DNA from: Saccoglossus kowalevskii
Lineage: Eukaryota; Hemichordata; Enteropneusta; Harrimaniidae
Direction: 5' to 3'
Assembly (NCBI RefSeq): GCF_000003605.2
Contig: NW_003153757.1
Span: forward strand, 15,492-33,799
DNA length: 18,308 nt
The position numbers were made by a program, and so were the translations under genes. The notes beneath the pieces were generated by a model. It saw only the letters and a program-made list of their open reading frames with translations. It had not been told where the DNA came from and ran no database searches. Position 1 is the stretch's first letter. Each line of letters opens with the position of its first letter. Shown here in pieces: positions 10,937-18,308 of this stretch.

Positions 10937-11068
10937 GACGACAGACAGCGACGCGACTGAAAACGCGTATTTTTCCTAGACTCGCGGAATCGTACTTCAC
11001 CTCTACAAGGCCGGGATTGGGGAGTGTTTACTAAACAAGGCCATCTTCCCATTTGTTGTTTCCTCCCA

Positions 11069-11076
11069 TGACGTCA
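11069..11076. promoter_or_regulatory. Full CRE palindrome upstream of gene A
   Basis: TGACGTCA, the full cAMP-response element bound by CREB/ATF bZIP factors, about 130 bases upstream of the gene A ATG. A half-type site (TACGTCA) lies about 65 bases further upstream. The location suits a promoter element; binding is inferred. Confidence 0.35.
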
Positions 11077-11306
11077 CCTCATTCCATACTAGTAGCGTCG
11101 TGGGTTGTCATTACAACCGATCGTGATTCCGGGTACGATTACGTCAAGGCATAGTGTACGTATTCGTCGCCCACCCATGCGTCCACAGGGAGCGTCATGG
11201 ACACGGGCGTTTCGGACCAAGACCCTTACGTTTGAACATGGAATTTTATAAAATGTGATATCAACCTATATTTATTTAAATCTTTGCTTCGTCTCCACTA
11301 CGCCAC

Positions 11307-11510
11307 CAATCTGATTACCATCTGGTGGTAGGTAGAGTAAAGACCCATCACGTTTTTTGTTTCGCTTGCCATTTCTCATTTCATCTCTGTTTCAACGTAA
11401 CAAAAATCCATAAAACGGCAGATAAAACAAAATAAAAAAGATGAAAATGACAATTAAAAAAAACGCCATGGAGATTTACTATACCTACAACAAATTTTAA
11501 TCTGAGATTG
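11307..11510. mobile_element. Short decayed relative of the 13154-13718 MITE
   Basis: Begins CAATCTGATTACCATCTGGT, then GGTAGGTAGAGTAAAG, and ends with the inverse of a similar sequence (ACTATACCTACAAC, then TTTTAATCTGAGATTG). The arms of about 70 bases match each other and the larger MITE's ends, but with more mismatches. It is only about 204 bases long and no clear target duplication is seen. It sits about 370 bases upstream of the gene A start. Confidence 0.5.
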
Positions 11511-12440
11511 CCTGGTGATGAGTTCAACCGCTGTAAGTGCAACATCTCCGATTGCCTGCTTGAAAACCGCTGACAAACATCAGGGCTACCAGAATAACTA
11601 ATTAAAGATGCAACATAAACAAGCACATAAAGGCTAATATTGTTGTCTGGTTATACATGTTGATGAACTAATTGGATTATGATTTATCGGAAAGTAAAAA
11701 TCTTGCTTTGGCACGCGCAATATGTGTTCGATGGAAAATTAAAAACACTAATACATATGTGCAGGGACTGTGCGCATGCATATCGGAAAATGTCGTTTTT
11801 TAGTCCTTGTTATTCATAAATATATTCATCTTTATCAAGTGTAATAACAACAATATTAAAATTTGCATGTTCTCGTCCATATTGTATCTTTAGGATACTA
11901 TTTGAGAAGAAATATTCACGGGCTTTAATTTTAGCGAATTTGATGTTGAAGACATATTCAAAAAAACGAATACACTCTATTGCTAAATTCCAATGGTCCG
12001 CACTTGATTTAAATTGAGCACATTCAAGTTCAGTTTTCAGCGAAATAATCGAAAATAAAACCTAGCGAAAAATTAAGCTTGACAACTACAAATTACCAAC
12101 AGGTTAACAACCGCAATAAGTAGGTGATATCCGCCCTACTCAGGAATAGTTTTAATGGCACCATTTGACATGTTTCTTACGTGTCCGGTGAGTAAACGTC
12201 CTGTTTTGAACATACCGGGACAACGGATAGCGACATCAAACAACAGTTGTTAACGGGTAAGAAATGTCACGACAACGACCTTCACGGCTACTAGTATGTT
12301 ATGTCACCTTATCACTATGACCTTGTGATAATTTGATTTCTCGTTTGAGCATAACTCTTGGACAAAAAAACTTCCAGAATAGCGGAAACAAAAATGACTC
12401 AAAGAGACGCTATATATAAGATAATTCTAATAATAACCTC

Positions 12441-12454
12441 ACATGACGTCATGT
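12441..12454. promoter_or_regulatory. 14-bp perfect palindrome containing a CRE
   Basis: ACATGACGTCATGT is perfectly self-complementary and contains TGACGTCA. It lies 1.5 kb upstream of gene A in otherwise featureless DNA, so a distal regulatory site is possible but unproven. Confidence 0.25.
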
Positions 12455-13143
12455 AACAGCATATTATGTGCATGAGTGAGTGCATATGTACACTGGTATG
12501 CTAGCCCTTTAGGATACTTTTTTTGTCAAGTGAACGTGACACTGCATGGCAACTGAAAACATGGTGGAATGTTTGTTAAATGTTACGAGTCGTGGCGTGA
12601 AGGTTGTGTTGCATTCACCACAATCGGAACTTCTTTATATAATAGACCAATTGTAGCGATTCCATCGTGGTCACACTCGAAACCTTATACTGAAGTAACA
12701 TTAAACTGCCATAGCACACTTTCACTAGTGACAGTTTATATACACACTATCGGCAAACGTTGCTGAATGAATATGTTAAGGTGCGATAAGTGGTAAATTC
12801 CGTAACTCGAGTCGTCAATAATGATGATTTAAATTCGAGTTGATTTAGCTAATATTTGTTCGTAAATTTCAGAGGAAAAATGTATTATGTAAAAATTATA
12901 ATACTTGCAGAAATATGGATACCACAAGATAACAATTGTTGCTATAATCACGTATTTATCGAGCATGGTCAGGACACACAATTATGACGAGTTGTGCGTT
13001 TCAATTGCGACAAACTAAATTCAAGTTTGATTTATGAAAAAAAAATGCTCAGAAGTAAAATCATTATTAAAAAATGTTTCGGACCATGGAAGCGGTGAGA
13101 GGAACAACTTAACTTGTACAATCACATGTGTTATTCAACACAG

Positions 13144-13153
13144 CGCCGCCCCC
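13144..13153. repeat. Left target-site duplication of the MITE
   Basis: CGCCGCCCCC, identical to 13719-13728 on the other side of the element. GC-rich against AT-rich surroundings, so chance identity is unlikely. Confidence 0.65.
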
Positions 13154-13718
13154 CAATCTGATTAAAATGCGATGTAGGTATGAGACTCCATTTTTTTTTA
13201 TTATTTTTTTTAATAACCATTTATATTATATTTATTTGTATTTTAGTTTGAATATGTTATCAGAAAATCGTGTCCCAGTCGACGCTAACTACATCTGACT
13301 CAATGCCTATACAAATCTCGCCCAGGGACCAGCCAATCAGATTACATCACAGGTTACAAATGCGCCTGAGCATGACTCAAAACATGGCATTTTGGAATAG
13401 TTGTGCATATACATACCCCTGTTGACTTAGCAACAATCAAAATTAAAATTCTAAAACTGTGATGAATAGCTGCCAAATACTTTTGTTATTTTTATAAGAG
13501 TATTTTAAGTAAATTAGTGATTGACAAACATATTTTCTTTGAGAGATAAATATTTATTGATAATTAAATAAACCCTGCAAGTAATGTTAGAACCGCTGTG
13601 AAATCAATAAAGGATTCCGAATTTGAGGTGAGTTTTAGTCACTTTCACAAAAACTTAAAAAAAGAATAAAATAAAAAAAAATGGAGCCTCATACCTACAT
13701 CGGATTTTAATCAGATTG
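13154..13718. mobile_element. MITE with ~60-bp terminal inverted repeats
   Basis: A 565-base element begins CAATCTGATTAAAATGCGAT and ends with the reverse complement of CAATCTGATTAAAATCCGAT. The inverted match runs through GTAGGTATGAG and CTCCATTTTTTTTTATT, about 60 bases with few mismatches. It is flanked by direct copies of CGCCGCCCCC at 13144-13153 and 13719-13728; because of shared edge bases the duplication could be read as 10-12 bp. The 9-11 bp target-site duplication and long inverted repeats fit Mutator-like elements, though hAT or other types are not excluded. There is no transposase ORF, so it would depend on an autonomous relative elsewhere. Good conservation of the ends suggests recent insertion. 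Confidence 0.75.
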
Positions 13719-13728
13719 CGCCGCCCCC
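13719..13728. repeat. Right target-site duplication of the MITE
   Basis: CGCCGCCCCC, the second copy of the flanking direct repeat; see 13144-13153. Confidence 0.65.
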
Positions 13729-14844
13729 CAAAACTTAGCTATATATAATATGACAATTAATAACAATCTTAAGAAGAGGTTCAAATTACCGGTAGTAATG
13801 GATCTGCGAATTGGTTCGGAAAGTTTACTTGACCGTAACCTGAATCTAAATATAATATATTGAGTTCGATGCGCATTAAACGATTACTAGCACATGTGCA
13901 TAAATGTGAATATTGATAAGCCACCACCGCCGCCGCACTTGTTTATGTTTAGGCGAATGCGGAGTTACTAGTTGACGAGAACCGGATATAATAAGCATTG
14001 TTATTAAATATACAGTACATGTAAGAGTACAACTTACGTGCAACGTTATCGCTAGTGCTGATCCATGAGCAACATTAGTTATTGGACTTTAGCATGTTGG
14101 TTGGCAAATAATGTAAGCAAATGACGTCTGCATGCAACGGTATATATACTGTTGCCTGATATGTAGTTACTACGTGATCTGTAGTACAAATGCAACAATC
14201 CACCTGTGTTAGTACATGTACTAGCATGGAGGTAAAAAGATCTCCATGGTACTAGTATCTGTCAACTGTTGGGAGCCCTCCACGGAATACAACGTTGTAA
14301 CTGAAATGTGCATCTTCAGCCGAGAGTTACGTTCCAGTAACACAAATTCTGTACACCAATTTTATGCCAATTTAAGTTCAGCGATAATTCTAAACCGCGT
14401 GACAGTTCTGAAAATGCTTGACGGAGAACTCTATGTACAAATAGTGTACACATTAATATGTTTATATTTTATTACCCCTTTTCTCACAAACATCAAGTTT
14501 TCCAATCCTTCACAGCGAAAGTCACCATGCGGACGCTCTAAGTTTACGTCCGACATGTTTATATACTCGCTTATGCCTAAGTCGACACCTTTGCATTCAC
14601 TCCCGGTCATTATCAAACCAATGACCCCAGCAAATCTTTAAAACGTTTTTGAAAAGTTCAATTTTTCTAAACTAAAATTCAGACAAAATTTAATAAAGCA
14701 GGAAGCCAGTTGTCCATATGGAGAGAAGTGTGGAATAAATAACAGCAACTCGTTAAGAGAACTATGGCGGAAACGTCATGCCCGCTCTATGCCTGGAAGA
14801 TAACGTGTAATATTATGAATTCTCGGGTTGCATGTTATTTTATC
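13729..14844. other. No gene recognised
   Basis: Contains a (CCACCACCGCCGCCGC) tract near 13921 and the palindrome cluster at 14134-14257. A 131-codon plus-strand open stretch (14246-14641) and a minus-strand stretch inside it have no recognised domain and start inside the palindromes, so neither is called. Confidence 0.45.
14134..14257. repeat. Cluster of palindromes
   Basis: GCAACGGTATATATACTGTTGC (read as two halves, 14134-14155) is self-complementary except one central-flank pair. TAGTACATGTACTA (14210-14223) is a perfect palindrome. TACTAGCATGGAG (14219-14231) pairs with CTCCATGGTACTAGTA (14242-14257) with a two-base bulge. Possibly the remnant of an inverted-repeat element. Confidence 0.4.
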
Positions 14845-14850
14845 TTTATT
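14845..14850 (-). terminator. AATAAA polyadenylation signal of gene C
   Basis: AATAAA on the minus strand about 30 bases past the gene C stop codon, in an A/T-rich stretch. Its closeness to the stop implies a very short 3' UTR. Confidence 0.45.
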
Positions 14851-14881
14851 ATTGCTTTCTTATTAAGAGTTGTTTTGGTGC

Positions 14882-15050
14882 CTAGACGGGAGTTGACGCT
14901 ACAACATCTTCGTAACTCGGCGGGTCAATGTCGATATGGACCTCCAAAGAATGAGGCAATAAACAGCGTTCACGTTCGTCGAGTATGCCCTCAACGGCGT
15001 CATCGTATGCCGGTGGTATTTCGACGTCATCGCCTTCTTCTGGATATTCT
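14882..15050 (-). CDS. Gene C terminal exon: tail with two PPxY motifs
   Basis: Terminal coding exon of a third family member: one base of a split codon, 55 codons, TAG at 14884-14882. The acceptor is strong (pyrimidine-rich, ending CACGTTTCAG at 15051) and again in phase 2. The peptide is acidic, with IPPAYDDAV at exon codons 11-19 and DPPSYEDVV at 42-50, both perfect PPxY WW ligands with the same (E/D)(x)(A/V)(V/I) follow-up as genes A and B. The exon has no Met, so a start must lie upstream. No two-helix exon was found on this strand up to 18308. Either it lies outside the window with an intron over 3.2 kb, or gene C uses the small exon at 15394-15369, or it is a tail-only remnant. AATAAA at 14850-14845, some 30 bases past the stop, supports transcription. 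Confidence 0.78.
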
Positions 15051-15368
15051 CTGAAACGTGGACAAGGGTAGAATTATTTATAGAATGTAGCAGATAAACA
15101 CTTCTATTATACAACCCCATTTAACACTACTAGCCAGCGACCATAAAGCTTGGACTTTACATGAACAATACGTGAATATAATAATAAAGTAACCAGGTTC
15201 TAGTGTCTATAGCCCGGGTGCTATGGTATTCACGATAGCAGTACATTCTAAAATAGCAAAACAGCATTTTCACTAATCTCTAGCGACAATTTGTATTCAA
15301 AATGGATGCAATTTTGATAGAGGATGTACAATTTCCGTGATAGACTCATTTTAATTTTACGAACTTAC

Positions 15369-15394
15369 CTGGCAGAGAGCATAGGTGACAACAT
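15369..15394 (-). CDS. Gene C candidate first coding exon (8 codons plus 2 bases)
   Basis: Minus-strand ATG at 15394 opens MLSPMLSA and ends in AG immediately before GTAAGTTC, a full consensus donor (CAG/GTAAGT). The left-over two bases give phase 2, which joins to 15050 as an Arg codon and enters the PPxY frame; the intron would be 318 bases. In-frame TAA lies about 30 bases upstream with no AG in between, so in this frame the exon must begin with this Met. The product would be about 64 aa, soluble, with two PPxY motifs. A perfect donor may occur by chance in a window this size, and correct phase adds only a one-in-three test, so this stays tentative. It might be an alternative first exon. 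Confidence 0.35.
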
Positions 15395-15881
15395 TGTTAA
15401 ATTAATGTAATTGTAATTTGTATATTATAAGTATATTATAAGTAACATGTCCGGCAAAAAACAGTTTCATTTTCTTGGAGGAATTCAATTTGTTATCTAA
15501 CTGAATTGGAGCTTCAAGGGACAAAATTCTAAATCACGTAGTGTAAATAAGAATGATTATAAAATCAACCCTTTTATATCAATGATATGTAAAGGATTAT
15601 GTATTGGGCGGGAATATTATTTATATTATTCAAGTTATGCTTGTCAGTAACATTCTTTATTACAGTATTAATAAGGCCACACCGACTTAATTTTATGGAT
15701 GACAAAAAAAAATCTCCTACGACGAGTCTCCACAGATCGGTTTTCAGTCTGGAACTTGCCAACTCATATTGTCGCAAAACGCCGGCTTTTCGTAAAACTC
15801 GTTTTGTACTACCTCAAAACGTGTCAGTTATATCGTAAATGATCTTCTGCACATGCGTACTGTGTTGCCGGGAATTCCAAC
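15395..15881. other. No gene recognised between gene C and the small plus-strand unit
   Basis: AT-rich, with overlapping open stretches on both strands (15574-15838) that look like mutual shadows. GTGTTGCCGGGAATTCC just before the plus-strand ATG could be promoter or leader. Confidence 0.4.
15420..15442. repeat. Short AT tandem repeat
   Basis: GTATATTATAA occurs twice in a row just upstream, on the minus strand, of the candidate gene C first exon. Confidence 0.4.
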
Positions 15882-16001
15882 ATGGCGACCACGCCACCAA
15901 AATACGTGAGCATAAAAGTTCAGGGGGAAAACAGAGAGATTGTTGTAGACTGGCACGCAATTGACGTCGGCCAGGGAGATGTGATGTTTACACAGCTATA
16001 A
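15882..16001 (+). CDS. Candidate 39-aa ORF, start of a small plus-strand unit or gene relic
   Basis: ATG in a strong animal start context (CCAACATGGCG, also like a YY1-type initiator) opens a 39-codon ORF ending TAA. In-frame TGA precedes it. The peptide begins MATTPPKYVSIKVQGE and contains AIDVGQGDVMF, which recalls the DVGQGD strand-loop near the start of ComEC-type metallo-beta-lactamase-fold domains; one short motif is weak evidence. The same frame after the stop gives coding-like text (GHIVQSGCPAM) before further stops, so it may be a disabled exon or retrocopy. AATAAA at 16343-16348 followed by a T/G-rich stretch would close a transcript of about 0.5 kb. No good GT donor was found inside, except GTGAGC just after the eighth codon. 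Confidence 0.35.
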   Translation: MATTPPKYVSIKVQGENREIVVDWHAIDVGQGDVMFTQL

Positions 16002-16342
16002 GGACATATTGTCCAGAGTGGCTGCCCCGCGATGCAACGATTTGAGAAATGGGATAGGAGTGGAGCTGTATTGACTTAGGGATGTGATAGCTGAGAAGGA
16101 AAACAAGACCTATTGTTGAAGAGATCGGGGTGTAGAGGAGTGCAAGAGATCATTTTTTTTGGATACTTGAGGTTGAGATCCCTAGACATGAGAGGGTTAA
16201 CACGTAGGCTTCATTTCACCTGACAACAGTTAAAGCTAACCCCAGGTGTGTAGAGAGGAGTGACTACTAGAGCTTGTCTGAAATGGTTATACCTGTGACA
16301 GTAATACAGTACAAGATGTGTACATCAAATGTGCCTCCTACA

Positions 16343-16348
16343 AATAAA
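16343..16348 (+). terminator. AATAAA polyadenylation signal of the small plus-strand unit
   Basis: AATAAA on the plus strand, followed within about 5-20 bases by a T/G-rich tract (TTGTTGATGTTTTTTT), the usual downstream element order in animals. It lies about 340 bases after the 39-aa ORF. Confidence 0.35.
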
Positions 16349-17180
16349 GACTTGTTGATGTTTTTTTGATACACTGTTCTCTATGGTTCAACTCGTAATA
16401 CCAGCTCCGTAGTCCTGTGGTTTTAGCAGCATTTTTTTTTGGCAGGATTTTTTTTTTCGACCTTTTGCATTAGTTTTGGGGTCTCCAGAGGATGTAATCC
16501 ATAAAATTAAATCAGTGTGACCTAAAGGGAAACTAAATATAGCCTAATTTGTTTTTTGTATTTATCAAGGTATGTATATTGATTATAAATTTGAAAAAAA
16601 AAATAAAAAAATTATTATCTTCAGAGTTATGATGATTTAATTATGAGAAACCATAAACCTGCGAAGGACTTCCGTTTCGCCATCTTGCCATAAAAAAACG
16701 CCCTCATGAGGTATAAACAGGAAAGGTAACAAAGCAGGATGGCGAAATAGTATCAGCTTAGGAAGCCATAGTTGACTGGACTGGTGAATTGACTTCTAGT
16801 CTAGGTTGTTTCGACTTTTACAGGCATATCAACATACAAACATTATGGATGTGATCGAGACAGGCATTTTGTTTTCCTTTTTGTCTAACTGTCTAATAAA
16901 TGCTGTTTCCAGTACTGCACTGTGCGTGCAAATTATTTTAAAGTCTGGATGCTGGAGTATGCAATCTTGAGTTCGTAGGGTGGTGGTGGAAACATTTTCG
17001 TCCATGTATTCATGGGGCTGCACTGGCTAATCATGGGGCAATTGTCACTGGAGCACCAATCAGATTGTTCACAGACTTACGTGAGTTACGTGTAATTTCA
17101 AATAAAACTATCATCCGAACCATGGGCATTGTCGACGGTAGACTCTCATCACTCGCACTGGACTGACCTGAATCTACACA
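16349..17180. other. No gene recognised
   Basis: T- and A-rich tracts (16431-16460, 16594-16612) and the inverted repeat at 16675-16747. A CCAATCAGATTG word at 17050 resembles the MITE terminus but has no partner. No membrane exon for gene C was found here. Confidence 0.45.
16675..16747. repeat. Inverted repeat with 14-bp arms
   Basis: TTTCGCCATCTTGC (16675-16688) pairs with GCAGGATGGCGAAA (16734-16747), 13 of 14 positions, around a 45-base loop containing CCTCATGAGG. Confidence 0.45.
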
Positions 17181-18308
17181 GTATACCGTACTTTCCTGAT
17201 CATAAGCCCGGAGGCATGAACACTTAAGGGAAAAGTAAGGGATGAGCTTATACTCAAAAAATATGATTTTGTTTTTGGGTTAAACACTGTAACCATCTTG
17301 CCAACAACGAAAAATTATCCAAAAAAAAATTATTCGTTCACCACGCCTGGCTCTGGAAAATAATACTTCTTTTTGAAAAAAAATGCGTCATTGATTTCCA
17401 CGACACTTACAATGAAGAAACAAACATGTTCATAAAAAAACACACACATTTTATTACAATACGATTTACATACCATCTGAATTTACGGTAAAATAATCAT
17501 GGGTAAGGTCAGTGGGAAAACAGTCGAAGGCATTTATCATTATCTTCGTTTTTGGTATGTTTTCGATCGTATGCAAAATCTCGATGCAAAGAAATTTTTC
17601 ACCATGAGGATTTTCAGCACGATTTGACCTGAAACAACCCCCTTTGACCTAACAGGTCATGACTTTCATTAACCAATCAAAATGATGTGTCGTAATGATG
17701 ACATTTTCCGATTATTGACGGTGATTTTCAACGCAATGCGGAAGTGAATTACCGCAATGTTAAAAAACGATGATTTTTTCCCAAAAAACTGGCGATTCGC
17801 AATTTCCGAAAAGTAAACGACGGTTAATAGTAACCGTGGGTAAACTGAGGGTGGAGGAAGAATTTAAACACCTTTCCCAGTCGCCAATATGTCACATCGT
17901 TCAAACCCTAGGCCTTTCATGATAGTCTCTAAGTAAACCATGCCCAATAACCAATTACACGACTTAACAATCACATTTTTGGCTTTTCGAAAGCTACTAC
18001 TCAAAGAAATATGGATTACTCCAGTATTGCAACATCGGGGTTCATCCTGAGTAAATGACAGAATAGAAAGGATGCGAACCACGTTGGGTACGTTCGTCAT
18101 GAACTCTGAAATTAATGTGAGTTTTCTCATAAAAGCACGAACCAAACTACCATGCCAATGATGATTATTATGAAATGAAACACACTTTTCACACGCATAT
18201 TAAAAAAAACAACAAACACTCTGGGCTTATAATCGTGAATGCTTTCAACTCGATAAGTACCTAGTACGTAAAAAAGAGGGATGGGCTTCATACTCGGAAG
18301 GGGCTTAC
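17181..18308. mobile_element. Probable non-autonomous element, cut by the window edge
   Basis: The left part (17192-17213, CTTTCCTGATCATAAGCCCG) matches in reverse 18219-18246 (CTCTGGGCTTATAATC onward). GGGATGAGCTTATACTC at 17239-17255 recurs directly at 18278-18295 as GGGATGGGCTTCATACTC. Recurring AAGCCC/GGGCTT words at both ends are typical of dispersed animal repeats. The interior has no recognisable coding domain; a 93-aa open stretch on the minus strand (17864-18145) is taken as chance. The right end is probably beyond 18308. Confidence 0.42.

Larger units (their letters stand above)
11511..13153. other. No gene recognised
   Basis: AT-rich intergenic DNA between the decayed MITE and the full MITE. 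It holds the 14-bp CRE palindrome. A 65-codon plus-strand open stretch at 12569 lacks any recognisable feature. Confidence 0.5.

Noticed and set aside
13320-13350. CCAATCAGATTACATC word resembling the MITE end
   Set aside because: Short, inside the larger element, and without an inverted partner at a sensible distance.
14246-14641. 131-codon plus-strand ORF, longest unspliced on that strand
   Set aside because: No domain, no splice or promoter support, start within a palindrome, composition like the surrounding AT-rich DNA.
14764-15054. 96-codon plus-strand ORF with a good start context
   Set aside because: Its second half is the complement of the gene C tail exon, whose PPxY motifs, acceptor and phase are far stronger evidence. 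No domain was recognised in the plus-strand peptide.
17864-18145. 93-codon minus-strand ORF considered as the missing membrane exon of gene C
   Set aside because: It has no pair of close hydrophobic helices and no convincing phase-2 GTAAG donor at its end.

Overview
The window looks like nuclear DNA of an invertebrate animal. It is AT-rich (by eye), has long non-coding stretches, phase-consistent GT-AG introns, many small inverted-repeat elements and no bacterial operon features. I cannot name the species; a marine invertebrate such as a mollusc, brachiopod or lancelet is only a guess. No RNA gene, reverse transcriptase or transposase could be recognised.

The main content is a head-to-tail cluster of three related genes on the minus strand, called here A, B and C. 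Gene B (exons 2691-2306 and 1701-1506, 193 aa) and gene A (exons 10936-10425 and 8674-8518, 222 aa) share one plan. Exon 1 encodes a short basic N-terminus, two close transmembrane helices and a cytosolic linker; a phase-2 intron follows; a short exon 2 then encodes a tail with two PPxY/LPxY-like motifs. Gene C shows only the tail exon (15050-14882), with the same acceptor phase and two perfect PPxY motifs. Its membrane exon is not visible in the 3.2 kb upstream to the window edge. A small candidate first exon with a consensus donor in the right phase (15394-15369) would give a 64-aa product with no membrane helix. The layout resembles vertebrate small two-helix PY proteins of the TMEM252/TMEM139 type, which suggests adaptors or substrates of NEDD4-family WW-domain ubiquitin ligases. 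That is inference from architecture only.

On the plus strand, a 39-aa ORF with a strong start context (15882-16001) followed by AATAAA (16343-16348) may be a small transcription unit or a gene relic.

The rest is repeats and unassigned DNA. 5021-6922 is a nested, roughly 1.9-kb diverged palindrome whose inner arms carry about three hairpin-bearing subunits each. 13154-13718 is a well-preserved MITE with ~60-bp terminal inverted repeats and a 10-bp flanking direct repeat. 11307-11510 is a shorter, decayed relative of it. 17181-18308 holds a probable non-autonomous element cut by the window edge. Smaller palindromes lie at 3753, 4766, 12441, 14134, 14210 and 16675.

Layout: 1-1505 no gene; 1506-2811 gene B with its possible 5' leader; 2812-5020 no gene; 5021-6922 palindrome; 6923-8517 no gene; 8518-10936 gene A; 10937-13153 gene A upstream region plus the decayed MITE; 13154-13718 MITE; 13719-14881 no gene; 14882-15394 gene C; 15882-16348 small plus-strand unit; 16349-17180 no gene; 17181-18308 repeat.
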